From contig NC_087388.1 in the NCBI RefSeq assembly GCF_963675165.1, forward strand, positions 4,531,047-4,595,046: a stretch of 64,000 nucleotides of DNA, read 5' to 3'. The stretch is from Halichondria panicea (taxonomy: Eukaryota > Porifera > Demospongiae > Suberitida > Halichondriidae). Positions within the stretch are counted from its first letter, which is position 1. Each line of letters opens with the position of its first letter. The translations under genes and the position numbers were made by a program. The notes below the pieces were generated by a model. The model had not been told where the DNA came from, ran no database searches, and worked only from the letters and a program-made list of their open reading frames with translations. Shown piece by piece: positions 9,993-22,600 of this stretch.

Positions 9993-12900
9993 AAGCATAT
10001 AGTATTACGGTATATGCTCAAAACTTTGTTAGTATAACCATGCAAGGCTTAATTATTTCATTGCTCCAATGCCAATTATAGGCGTGGGCCATGCATGCAA
10101 TAAATATGGCGATAATGCACTGGAATATGGTTTCCACCCACAGTGTTCTTTTATATTATTGTGCATGTACATGTAAAAGCTGCATGTAGTCTAGTATATA
10201 TAGTATAGTGCCACACATCGATCAGTATAATTATATAATAGCACTGGAATGCTTTATATTTAGCGGTCGGTTAAAACATGCAGATATAAGAAAAACTGAA
10301 ACTTATTAACGAGTGCAGTATTGCCATCCACAGGTAATATTTCCTCTTGAGTCCTCCTGTATAAAGATGCAATTTTGATGATTGAACAGCTATATAGACT
10401 ATAAGTATAAACTACCTATTAGACACAATACCCAATTGCAAGATATGTTCATGCATAGCAATTGACACAGTCTTCCTCCGAGAGTTCAGATAGAAACAGA
10501 CGAACACAATCATCAGCACACATATGACTATAACAACCCCTCCAAAAACACTCGGGATGATGATCTCCAGTGGAAGTCCAGCCGCAGAAACTGTGTAAGT
10601 CAGTCGCTGGTCTAATATTTGAGCAATGTTGCTCCCAATTTTCACCTGAAGAGGATATATAGTAACACAATTAAATGTACAATAACTAACTTGTATGGTG
10701 GCTGGGTTATCCCCTCCCGGGGGCTGCAAGGGGGCGGTACAGATGACTTTACTCCCTCTCAAGCTGCCAGGTGCCTTGATACACTCCTCCCCTCCTATAC
10801 TATCACTCGTATCTCACTGGTCTCCACTGAGTCGAGATCATACGGTAACAATAGGGTCACTATGCTGGCTATAGCACTATTGTACCGCAATGCCTATGAG
10901 GGTCTTCTCTGTGCCACTGATGACCTCTTGAGAACTCTCTAGTCTAAAGTTAGATGGATCTGATTGGACGCTGATAGGGAGGCATGCTTGTGTAATGAGT
11001 GGAACACCATCAGACATCAGGGCATAGTCCAATGGGATCAGTGAGGTTGTTGTCAGACTAGGAGTCAAGCATGTGATGGTTGTATTGTCCACAACACTGC
11101 AGTTGCTCCTCTGCAGGGGAGAACACATAGCGTTTACCACTAGTTGGGCGGAGCCCAACCACGACTATCAAAAAGAGTGGTTGAGTATCATTATTTGTTT
11201 CACTGGTACTTTTCATGTGTAGGCAGAGTGAATATTGTGAAAGAGGCACAGCCAGCAAAAATACGTATCGTGTAGAGAATATAAGTGCGAAACTTTCGAG
11301 GCGCTAGCTGTTTTCAATGGTTAGCAATCCTCATGAAGATTACATAGCTAATGGCAGATGCAACGTGCATTGACATACCGTATAGCGTGAAATGTATTCA
11401 ACGCGAAATGACAGTTAAGTGCCTCAGTGAATATTTATATAATTATAAGACTTACCCTAAGGCGCCTTTTCAAAGACCAGGGAAGGCACACATAATATTA
11501 TAAGCACACCAAATTGGTAGCTGTAGTGGAACAAAAACATGCATAGTACTGATACCCAACCATACCCTTCGCGTTGGTTGGACTCTGCCCAACTATGGTG
11601 ATACAGTGTTTTCAAAGGAACAATTGTTAAGGAATTAGTCAATTGAATGTTCAACATAATTATGTAACGACATATATATAGTATGGTGGGTTTTTGCTCT
11701 GCTAAAATTTCTAGTACCATAATTATTACTGGAATATTTTGCGGATGAGCCAAATCAGCAGAAAAGTTGACCCTTTTGCGATCTAACTATTGCGTTCTGG
11801 CAAGAATCGTGTGTATTATAATTTAGGTTTTGCGATTTTACTGTTGCGAATTGATCAACTCTCGCAAACTTCGCTATGTTTGATGCTGTATGCACAAAGC
11901 TTGCGGCCCTCGAAAATGTCCCGGGCCGCTATATTCGGTATAGTTGCTGGCTCACCAGAGGAGCCCCCATTGGCTGGTAGACCTCCAACACACAGGCTGT
12001 TGTACCACGTCCAAGTGCACTCCAGTGAAGTTAAGTATGCATGATGCCACACTGGGTATGGTGTTACTAGGAGACATGGCAGTCACATTGGGATTGTTTT
12101 GATAATTGAAGACTACTCTTGGATTGCTGACTCTGGCAGCATCAATTGTTACCACTACCACTAATGCGTCGGAGGCGAGGTTTGCTGCTGAGGTCTTGCA
12201 ACGAATCTCTTCAGACTGGATAGATCTGCAGGGAAACGTTTGAAGACTGTCAATATATACAGTCACTTACAGTATGCTGCAGATGTAACTTGACCCGCTG
12301 ACCTCTAGAGAGACTCCAGTATCCTCCTGGTTGCCTACGTCCAGCCCAGTTCCTATCACAGCCACTGTGGTTCCCCCGGTCATAGGTCCAAAGGTCGGAG
12401 TAACACTGTTGACGATAGAATCCACTGCAATGAAGGAGCCGGCGCTTACGATGGCTACTCTAGAACCAATGGTCAGAGAAATCTCTTTGAGTCCTCCAGT
12501 TATGAAGTTAGTGGTCTCACAGACAAACTGGTGCCATGGTATATAACTAATGTTGAGGGGAGTGCAGGCCACACCTCCTAATGTTAGGGCAGAATTCCGA
12601 ATGTCGGCAAAGGTCCCTCCAAATTCAATGCCCATCACAGTGATTGCAGTGCCACCCTCAACTGGTCCTGTGGGTGTATAAAATACACTCTAGGTTTGTA
12701 TCGATCCCCACATAGCTATAAAATAAAAGGCTTTAAAAAACATGATAGACACTTCAAATGCACGTCAATACTGTGATCGTCAATGATAGTGATATTAGAG
12801 GTATACGCTCACTGAATTCTTACCTGACATTGGAGTGAATGAGTTGATGACAGGGGGAGGAGGATTTCCCCCCTCAGTAAAATTGTTGGAGCACTCTTGC

Positions 12901-13008
12901 ATCACCTCACAACTATCCTCACACCACCCACATCTGAACTCTGACCCCATTCTGGCCGCAATACATTCTAAATATCCACTGACAAAATCACTACAATTAT
13001 ACAATTTC

Positions 13009-13011
<3 letters not shown>

Positions 13012-13082
<71 letters not shown>
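13012..13082. repeat. (GT)n microsatellite at the 5' edge of the PSI3 exon
   Basis: About 35 uninterrupted TG units, directly upstream (minus strand) of the PSI3 exon of receptor copy 1, in the position of the acceptor polypyrimidine tract. Shorter CA runs sit in the same place in copies 2, 3 and 4, so the run is an expansion of a splice-site-adjacent tract. Confidence 0.9.
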
Positions 13083-13083
<1 letters not shown>

Positions 13084-13249
13084 CTTGATCGGGAGACCAC
13101 AAGATGGGTCCCCCGTACAAGTGGGGGACCCATCTCGTTCTTAGAGGGTATTGTGTGTTTAAACGTTCCTATAAAATGGCTTAGTACAGTGTGGATTGTA
13201 AGTTGTGAAACAGCTTGGAGATGATTAAATACCATGCAGGGTGTATATT

Positions 13250-14188
13250 ACTAAATGTGAATGCTGCTACGATTGGAGTGACTTATTAATATACCAGAAA
13301 GGATTACATCATAACTTTGTACCTAATTAAATTTAAAAATGCTCCGGCCAGCTCTTATATGCAAGATTTCCCCACTCTTCGAAAAGAGCTTGTTGCCACT
13401 GGGTTAGACAACTGTGAACCGTCAACCCGACTGGCGAACCAGTCCCGTGCATAGCACGTTGTGTGTTTGAGAATGGTATATACAGAAGTATAGGGGGTGG
13501 GATCGAGCTTTCCGACACATAATTACTGACTCAGCCTAAAACTTAGAAACAGCTCAAAGTTATAAATGCAATCCAATCTGTATCTAGGTTATTTTGCATA
13601 TAGTCTATCACAGTGTGTCTACATTATTTTGGGAAGCTCTTCAGTAATAGTTAAGGGACTATAGAAAAAAAAAGGAAACAAAAGAACAAACAGCACAAAA
13701 CCATACTGGTAGAAAAAAAGCAATCAGATGCCCGACCTTGAGAGTCGAGAATGATGGGTTAAAGAGTCTTTAACGGTGCACTAACCCTCCCCACTCATCT
13801 GTTGCATTCAGAACGACTAGTATACTCAATAATTATTGTAAGCTACTCACTTGGGGCCATGCTGATTGTAAGCTATATTCACATTTGAGGTAATGCTGAC
13901 ATAAAGTATAGAACTTATCTTAGACTTGATATTGGCTGCTGTAATACTTCAACTTAGCTTGTGCATGGCTGTGTACTTGTGTAAACTAAATCTGACCGAC
14001 TTTGAGGGAGGCTTAATTTATAAGGTACATGCAGGCCTGTATTGTCTGGGCCAGGTTTTGTGGTGGTAGTATCTGATAATGGGGACGGGTATTCTATGTG
14101 GTTCTTCTATATAGGTGGCAAGAACAATCATGCTCATTAATCTCTAATTTTGAATTAGCACAAGGCATTAGTCAAAATAAATAGATAG

Positions 14189-14228
<40 letters not shown>

Positions 14229-14439
14229 ATGTGTGTGCGTGTGTGTGTGCGTGTGTCTGGAGTGGGGCCGATGCAATTATGAATTATCTGTAAGTACGTT
14301 GTTTAGACTATTGAATGTGTTCTGCACGTGAAAAGCTAACCTTTGCGTTCTGGTAAGGATTGTGATGTCATACAAGTATATTTGGAAACGTGCATCGAAA
14401 TGACACCATTAATTTTATTTGACAGATATATAATATTAC
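13250..14439. other. Intron of receptor copy 1
   Basis: No exon seen. Contains a second GT-rich microsatellite at about 14192-14258 with TGTGCG/TGCATG interruptions, and otherwise AT-rich sequence. Copies 2-4 have introns a few hundred bases long here, so this one has gained sequence. Confidence 0.5.
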
Positions 14440-14872
14440 CTGAGATTTGTTGCATATAGTGTTGCTCAGTGTGTGGTTGACTTCATTGCCCGTCCAGGTT
14501 ACCATGACAACCAAATGGGAACTGCCAACCCCAGCGGGAAGTGTGAACTGTACACAGAATCGTCAGCTAGTATGTCCATATGCATTACTTAATCAGGCAT
14601 AATCATATAAGTATACTTGATCAGAGGCCAAATTAACTGAAGCCGCTCTCAGAGAACATTTCACCATAGATTGAAGAGTTAGCTCTTCAATCTATGATTT
14701 CACAGAGCAAGTGCTGAAGGTGTGCTATTTGATTTGTATGACACATTGTGACAGTGTAGACTAGCACATTATATACGTGCATGGATGTTTCGCAATCCCA
14801 GAAATGGAAAATGTGAATGTAGTAGCATTCCATATCACTCTGCATGTACTAGCTAGACAGCTATATTATATA

Positions 14873-15098
14873 CCGTATAGCGCGAGGCACTTATATTTCG
14901 TGGATTGGCCTCTAAAAGCTATTTCGTTGCACAATGTCTGCGGAATGACTGCTTACCGGAAGCCACGCCTTTAAATCTTTGCATGTTATAGCAGGTAATT
15001 CTAATTAAAGACAATTTTTGCGGACTTAATTTTCGTGTAGGATTCTAACCCACGAAATCCGCGAAAATTACACCCCTCGAACATTTCGCGCTATACAG
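14873..15098. mobile_element. Small element with CCGTATAGCGCGA ends
   Basis: CCGTATAGCGCGA at the left is mirrored by TCGCGCTATACAG at the right, with about 200 bp between rich in ATTTTCGTG / CCACGAAA motifs. Partial relatives are seen at about 7970-8150 and 11380-11410. Non-coding; no clear target duplication. Confidence 0.55.
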
Positions 15099-15414
15099 CT
15101 ATGCAGTATGTGATGTTGAAATCAGTTACGTACAGTGGAACTTCCGATTGCGAATAGTATATAGTGAAGACACGTACTTTGGGATATTTTGGGGGTGGAA
15201 GCACTCTTCTGTTTACAACGCAAAAGACAAAGAACTAAAAGAAGTACAAAAAAAGAATGATTTACATACATGCATGTAAATGTTCTAGAGCTATAATAGC
15301 TAAAATAAGTAACACAAAATGTAACACAAAACAATGAGGTAATATCACCGATATCTATCTATATATACATGTCAGTATACATGTATAAAAATATCAACTT
15401 GGTTTTATAGTAGG

Positions 15415-18191
15415 TCAGGTACAGTAGACACTATTAAAGTCTTTACTGCACTCCAACCACGGCTTGTGCTCGGGTAAATCAACTAACACTCGAAATACTA
15501 GAGCATCGTTCTTAAGGTACTGGCAATTTTTATCGGTCGTATAGTCAAGCTTTGAGTGCGCTATATATTTTCGAATACCCCATCCTGTGTTGATTGCACC
15601 GTCTACAACTCTCTGATTGTGGTCTGCTGGGACCGTTATAATCAATTGATAATGGTTCTTATCTTCTAGTTGATTGAGTAGCTCAATTGTAAGCGTTCCA
15701 AGAAGTGGCCATATTAGGATATCGTCATACTTTCCTTTTTCAATATACGCGTATACTGAGACATGTGAACCTTTACCGTCTCCATCACCATTCGAAAGGA
15801 CACTTATGCTCATTTTGTAACCTTTAGAATAGAATGATGGACGATAAGTTGAGTCATTTTTCCTTTTTGTACTAAACGTTGGTACCATGAATGTGAATCC
15901 TTTGTTATTTATCGATTTAGCCACATTTTGCTTTAGTTTTAAGACAGTGTCAATTGTAGCCTTCAAATGGAGTTGGTTATTTTCTTCGTGTGTCTTGAGA
16001 TCTTTACGAAGTATTTTCTCTTCACACCCAACATCAGCATATTTGCACGGAATTTTTGTGTAGTCACATATGTCAGAATGGCTAGAGGCATTGCTACGGG
16101 GAAATCGTTTGTGACAATCTTCGTTCGGACAATCGACGCTCACCCCGGGACAAGTATCAAGATGTTTACCAACCCTCTCTTCATATTCACCTGATTCCTG
16201 ACAATGTGGGCACTTGAATAATCGCCGGGGACATTTGCTAGTGAGATGGTCTTCAAGATTCTGTTGACGAATGTTGGTTATCTTTTCCCCTTCGGTTTCC
16301 ATACATCCATTGGGACATTGTACTAGCTTGTAGTCACATGACTGGAGGTGCTCTTCCATTAACTGAAGCTCGTCGATCCACTGGCAACCACTGTCCACGT
16401 TTGTGCACTTTACTTTCAGTGCTTTGATCTCTCGAGTACCTGCGTGCATGTAGTTGACATTTCATGTGTCTATATAATCTAGATCTAAAACAGTACGTCA
16501 TGCAATACAGTCTTTAATAGCAGGGCCGTAAGAAGATTTTTTAGGTGGGGGGGCAGAAAAAAGGAATAGACCCTTTCCTTGCGACGCAGGGGGGGTCTGG
16601 GAGGGGAAATTCCCCCTCTCGTCTCGCCAGAGGCGAACTTTTTAAATTTGTATGTTCTCAGAGATAAACAGGAGAAAGATACATAATGCATGTGAGAGCT
16701 ATAGCAAAATAGTTTATTTGACGTGTGTTAGTGGAAGCAAAGTCACGAGCAACTGCTGCAAAGTCAAGCGAATCAGTTAGCAACTTGTGTATATAAAGTA
16801 AGAACAGACGCTGGGGATTCATCGAGCTTCGTAAGAAGAGGTCTTAGTTCGCCTACCTTCTTCATCATGGGCAGGCTGAGGTATACTGAAGAGAAAAAAG
16901 AACGAATACTCCTTGTGCCACAGTGAGCTCTAGCTATACAGTGCATCCAGTCTAGTAGTATACCAAAAATGCGTGAGTATAGTTGTACTTAAATATCTTA
17001 TGATTGCTAAGAAAACCTGCTGATACCATTGTGTAGGCGAATGAATAAGCTACAACATATCCAAAGTTGTTTCCATGACAACGTAAGGTGGTGGGTTTGT
17101 GGTGATTAATAAAACAGTACCCAATTGTTATAGTGGGTAATCGGTTATATAGGGAGAGAAAAGGCTAACGGTTTCCGGCTAAGGTTTGGAACTTTGTCAC
17201 TTAAATATCTTATGATCCGCAGTGCTCAAAATTGCTAGTTTTTAGTGCCGTTTCGGTTAGGGAGAGATTTGAAGAAAATCTTACGGCTAAGGTCTAAAAA
17301 TTACACGGAGTAAGCTTGAATAAAATTAATTGTCTGACTTTTGATAAGAAAATTTTTTCCAAATATACTTTAGTTCTGGAGATAATTGATGTTACGTACA
17401 TTTTGCATTGCTGGGTAGCTCAGAGGCATCAAGAGAATCTACGTTTTCTCAAGCAAACTGAGTTACGAGTTGGGGCCTAGAATCAGAGAAGTCCAGCAGC
17501 CTGCTTGAAACGTAATTTGAAGGCATTCAATCATCCTGAAGTTGCCCTGGGTCACTGTAATCGTGCTGCAGCACAACTGGAAACTCCCCAGGCCCTTGTG
17601 AAGCAGCTCTCTATGTGTATCTTTTGTGTACTCACTCTGTGCACTTTCTGTGTACAAATTTCGATTACTGATTAGTATAAAATATTAAAAATATTATTTT
17701 ATAAATATTATTGCCGACCACAAATACAATGAAAGTTTGACGCATGCGCAGACAACTAGTACCAGGCCTAGTTGTTCGCCTAACCGTTATAAAAGCGAAA
17801 ACTCGGCCTGGAATCGAGGCTAAAGTGTTATCTGCTGACTCTGCAGAGGAGCCCCACCCCATTTCACTGTCTGAAAACCGGGGGGCTCTGACCCCCTGGT
17901 TTTCAGAGTGGGGGGTGGGCAGTTGCCCCCCCAGCCCTGGCCCTATAGTATGTGATGTTCTTAGCGTTTTTTCTTACTCTTTTTGTCATTGAAGCTATTC
18001 CCAGCAATCCTGCATTGAGGGCACTTGTCAGATCTTTTCTTGTGCTCAGAGAGACAGAGTGTGCAGTAGACTCTCCCACAGCAGTCCATTTGTTGAGGGT
18101 CTTTGGCCACAAGTGTGCAAATCAGACATATCAAAGAATCTGGAGGCTCACTTGCAAATTGTAGATCATAGCCACCTAGTTGTAGAGCCAT
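15415..18191 (-). CDS. TRAF-like protein: RING, TRAF zinc fingers, MATH domain
   Basis: Two exons join in frame: 18191-17978 (ATG start, donor GTAAGAA) and 16439-15415 (acceptor GCAG, stop). They give 1239 nt, 412 aa. Residues about 22-60 form a RING-type finger with pairs CLIC, CCG...C, C..C and CPQC. The usual histidine of the CGH step is missing (CCGRVYC). Residues about 75-230 hold repeated Cys/His TRAF-type fingers (CTN..GCQW, HLQSCDYKLVQCPNGC, HLTSKCP, CPHC). After a short helical stretch, residues about 255-400 look like a MATH/TRAF-C domain (FMVPTFSTKR, YRPSFYSKGYKMSI, IWPLLGTLTIELLNQ). TRAF proteins are cytoplasmic adaptors and ubiquitin ligases below immune and TNF-type receptors; that role here is inferred from the family. 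The 1.5 kb intron is filled with transposon debris. A dead relative of the MATH part lies at 3.07-3.57 kb. Confidence 0.88.
17403..17822. mobile_element. Truncated TAGCCTCG-family element in the TRAF-like intron
   Basis: The right end (17738-17822) is the 85-base terminal repeat of the element at 45948-47035, reading GACGCATGCGCAGACAAC ... CTCGGCCTGG..ATCGAGGCTA. The interior (17403-17700) matches the reverse complement of about 46040-46345. The other end was not found. Blocks at 16925-17055 also recur at 49125-49240, so more of the intron may belong to the same or a related element. Confidence 0.7.
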
Positions 18192-19646
18192 TTCTTTGTT
18201 GGCACTAGTCTATAGCTTTATTCTGGTAACCTTTATCGGCATGCACACAGTGCTTTATTCTCAAGGCTATCTATGGTTTATTAAAAGTCACATGACATGA
18301 TTCTGTATTTAATTATTGCTCACTCCTCACTCTCACAAACCTGGCAGTGTGTTTGCTTCAATGCCTGTCAGTGTGTTCTATAAGCCATGACACAAGTTAA
18401 TAAACACACCCTCTCAGACTAGATCGGCATCATATATATACCCCACTGTCTCCGGACCATGCAGAGCCTCGATTAGTACCTGCTCACTACCTATATATAG
18501 CCGACATTTCAGCCTAAGCTCGTAAGACTACGAGGCCATGATAAACTAAGAACTGAGTCTAAGTATAACACTGATCTGAGCACAGGTCCAGGTCCAACAA
18601 CGACGGTGCATGTGCATAATGATTAGTAGATCTATATACCTTGTATAAGAGTTTGAATTTATCTGGTAAATAATGCACTACTAGATCTAGCTAGAATATA
18701 CGAATGACTTCTGAGGACCAGTCTGTGTCTGTTTACAGGTTATTCGACCAAAGATTGTGTTTGCATTGGTCAAATCCATTATGTAAGTCTAGCGAGTGAG
18801 GTTGACGGTTGAACGGTATTATCATCCATAACAAATGCAAAGCATACATGCAGCTACTTAAACAACAGTGAATTAAAGTGAAGGGATTACACAACAAATA
18901 CAATTCAGTAATACATATACTGTTATCGTCCATGTATATATACATTCATGCAACATGTCACACTTAGAATGTGTGCATGAGGATGATGCTCGAGGTTATA
19001 CGTGCATGACGCATGAGCGTATACGTAGCGAACGTATTTACTCAACTGAGAGCATTAATTATTGCATCATTCAAGTGCACCAGCAAACACGTTATAGCTA
19101 CCGAAGTGTTTCATTTCTGAACATGAACCTGAAAAATTAACCTGGTCAAGCTATATATTTCAGATTTAGCTAGATGGCTGGATGATTTGCATGATAGAAA
19201 AAAGTGTGCAATAATTATAAGAACTTGTTGATTAGTGCATGTGCATGTAAGTACCCCTTTCCCATCATAAAATTAATCACCATGAACCACCTAGCAATTG
19301 ACCACCCCTACTAATTATAACGATTGTTTTATAAATGGTTACTTATAATTATACGCATTGCTTGTTATTTGCATTTGTGCGAGAAATTTTAACATGCGCA
19401 TGAGATCACCACTGAATTTCATTGGTAAAATAATTATGCAGACAAAAAAAAAACCATCTAACAATAATATAGCTAGGCTACGATAATACTGAGTGTATAT
19501 TTGTGATGTGTATAGTATCCAAATAAATTATTATACCAAGGTTGCACAGACAGCTGCTGGAATTGATTATATAATTATTCGCTGTCCATTGCTATAAAAC
19601 TGTACCAGGGGAAAACCATCGACGTTTACTCCATTGTTATCGAGCA
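18192..19646. other. Intergenic, nothing recognised
   Basis: Between the 5' end of the TRAF-like gene and the 3' end of receptor copy 2. Open frames at 18733-18945 and 18955-19140 show no family resemblance. The part from about 19350 parallels 8270-8640 downstream of receptor copy 1, so it belongs to the duplicated receptor unit. Confidence 0.45.
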
Positions 19647-22600
19647 TTAATTGTCTGTTGTAGTAATTTCTTCACTGAGGTCGTAGGCTTCGTTGTTTTT
19701 AATAATTGTCAGAGGGTAGCCTGACGGAGGGTCAACATAGCGATGAGCGTCTTCAGTGAGTGCGGGTTCACAGTCACATTCTGCATTAAGATTATGAATA
19801 TTAATAACAATAAAAGATGCTCAGTAAAGTATTCATCCTGTCCGTTGATATTAAACGAACACAAAATTGACATTATGGGGAAGGATCATGAATCTATAAA
19901 AGCAACGATTATATCGATTACAGTGGCGTAGGAAGATTTTTTGCAATGGGGGGGCTGATAGTAGTCTGGCCACGCCCTCCCCAACTGCAAAGACTGAAAG
20001 AGGCTGGAATTCGAGACTAGGCTCACAGATCAATCATTATCTCTGTGGTAGATCTATCGCTTTGTACTTTAGACTTTTGAAACCTAGCCCATCATTGAAA
20101 TAATCACAGTTTTAGCTAGCTGGCTGCAGCCAGCATCCTGTAGCTAAGCTAGCTCAACAGTTTAAGCTAAACATTGCTCTCCAACAAGGGGGGGCTCCAG
20201 CCCCTGGAGCCACCCCACTTCCTACGCCACTGGATTAGTTTTTTGTCGTCTTCGAAGATCGCCTACAAGTTTCAACTATTATTATAAGTAGCCTACTGTC
20301 TCATTAGCAGTTAAATCAGCTAGCTAGTCCACGAAAGTATCTAGTTCGCGAAAACAGCTCATTTTGTGTCCACACACACACACAAACCGACACACACACA
20401 CACACACCAATCGCTCTACCCCTGCTGCATACAGCACGAGGTAATTATTAGTACACTATATAAGACTCCTGGAAGTGCATGGGTATATACATTTACACCT
20501 CACAATCACAATTTGATCCTTTAATTACACACTTACCGAGCTGCTTTGCCTCTTGAACTGTGTTTAGTAGCACCATATTGAGCTCTGTGTAGCCAGAAAT
20601 TAATGTCAGTAACTTGTCCACAATCGCAGACAGTTGGGAAAAGGTTGGCCTCTCTTCTGGGTCTTCCCTCCAACACTTTTGCATCACCTCATAACTGTGT
20701 GAGAATAATTATAGTGGGATGCATAATATACATTCAAAACAATAATCAAATGAGCGCATTGCAGCCAGCTCCGTGAATTACTCAACACAGAGCGTTTATA
20801 TAATTATGCACATGCACTCACATCTCGGTGTCACAGGCTGCATTAAGAGGTCTCTTGAGTCTCTGCCCCTCCCCCAGCAGCTGGATGAGGGACAGCGGGT
20901 CTACGGCAGGATAGGGGGTCCGTCCTCCATTAAAGACCTCCCACACAGTCACACCATATGACCACTAGGAACATGAACAAAAATTACATGATATTTTCTT
21001 TATATGCATGCATCAGTCTATGTACTCACCACATCAGTTTTCTCTGTGAAGATGGCATCGTTGAGACTCTCCAATGCCATCCATTTGAAGGGCAGCTTCA
21101 CATTGGCTCGGTCGTTCTGTCTGAAGTAGCCGCTAGCATAGACATCCTCAGCCAGACCAAAGTCCCCCACCCTGACACCCCCTCCCGAGTCCAGCCTGTA
21201 TATATAGGAATGTATATACAAGATGAAACCACACTGCATGTGGCCCATGAATTGTACACATGAACTATATAATGTAAGTACATATTTATCCAGTGTGTGT
21301 GCATTATTGACTTGGTGTTGCTGATTTTATCGATGCCATTGGATATAGTAACAAATGCTCTCCAAATTGTATAATTATTGTGGTGTATTCTAAGCAATAA
21401 ACATTGCATGCGTATATTATAGTTACTAGCTTTATTATAGTGACTCAGAGTTTTTTCTGTACACACTGTCAATGGTCCACCACTCACATGCAGTTTCTGG
21501 CTGCAAGATCTCGATGGACGAATTTCTGTTCACCCAAGTAGGCCATTCCCAGTGCTATCTGACGGCACATATTTAGTAGCAGTTTCCTTACTTGTAGAAT
21601 CTGTATGGAAAATATGACAGCTTCCTTAAACAACGGTCCTGATTTTTAACCGAGGTCTAAAAAGCTCTCACTCTTTTGTATTTTCCATGATATACTTTAA
21701 TTATACTCAGTGCTCAGTATATTATCCACAACGCTTAGAATTAACGCCAGATATATCTAGATCACTATTATAGCTCTCTGACACTGGTCTCTCAGTTTTA
21801 CACTTTGCATGCACTGATCGGCTAATACTGCATGAGAGCTATTTCCTTAACCCATACAGGTCAGTTCATTGGGTTTGTACAAACCACCCTTCCAGTTAGT
21901 TTATACACGATCTATATTAAGGTGACATATTTTCGCGTGTATTAATTTCTGCTATTTCTGCGAATGGAGTAAAATCGCAAAAATTAGTACTCGCAAATAA
22001 TTGGCCGCCCTCTTGTTTAATGTATCCAGATCGACATTCGCAAACAATTATACCAGCAAAATGTACAAAACTGTAAAAACGCAAACAAATCTACCTGTGA
22101 AAATATGTCACCTTAAGGTATACTGATTCCATAGCTATACATGTAGCTGCACTGTCATAACAACACAAGTTCTCTCTGCATGATAAGAGGGTGGGGCTGG
22201 CTACTGGCTGAGTCAGCTATATAGTCTAGATCAGCCACACAGTCGAGGTAATCTTTTCCTAGATCTGCCCTTGTACTGACACTGTACAAATAAAGTACCA
22301 CACACCTGATCAATGTCACAGTCATCGTTCAACTCAAGGCTGCTCCTCTCTCTCTTAAGATAGTCAATGAGGCTCCCGTTTGCCATATATGGCATCACTA
22401 TGGCAATGCCGGGGCCAGCATCGAGACACACCCCAATCAGGGACATGACGTAAGGATGGTTGAAGTCATGCATTTTGTTCACCTCACACACCATGCTCTG
22501 AACATCAGACATTGAGAATAGACCTGTAGAGTATCAAACAGCTGGTAATTCAAAATAGTTGTGGTTTTCGTGGTTGAAGCTCTGACCACGAATATTTTAC

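Larger units (their letters stand above)
8543..14547 (-). pseudogene. Plexin-type receptor tyrosine kinase, copy 1 (kinase core deleted)
   Basis: From the 5' side the recognisable exons are: IPT piece 14440-14547; PSI3 12824-13010; double IPT 12271-12667; IPT about 11947-12230; IPT about 10890-11118; 10690-10826; transmembrane exon about 10425-10649; juxtamembrane about 10340-10375; kinase C-lobe 9196-9355; tyrosine tail 8543-8765. There is no Sema, PSI1, PSI2 or first IPT exon. The exons for the glycine loop, catalytic lysine, HRD and DFG segments are absent from 9360-10330. Frames are broken by a 2-base gain in the IPT exon (GTGTGT for GTGT near 11993), by a 2-base gain with an in-frame TAG near 10785, and by a 1-base loss in the C-lobe (ACTTTTCCC for ACCTTTTCCC near 9305). 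It is a sister of copy 2 by sequence. It cannot make a kinase. Confidence 0.85.

Noticed and set aside
12835-13083. Open frame ending in a long Val-Cys repeat, and its opposite-strand Thr-His partner
   Set aside because: These are translations of a (GT)n microsatellite joined to the antisense of the PSI3 exon; they have no coding signal of their own.
22231-22305. C-terminal extension of the kinase alpha-C exon after DIDQ
   Set aside because: A GT donor follows the CAG directly in copies 2, 3 and 4, and the next conserved exon ([18 protein letters not shown]) begins after an AG acceptor, so the extension is intron.
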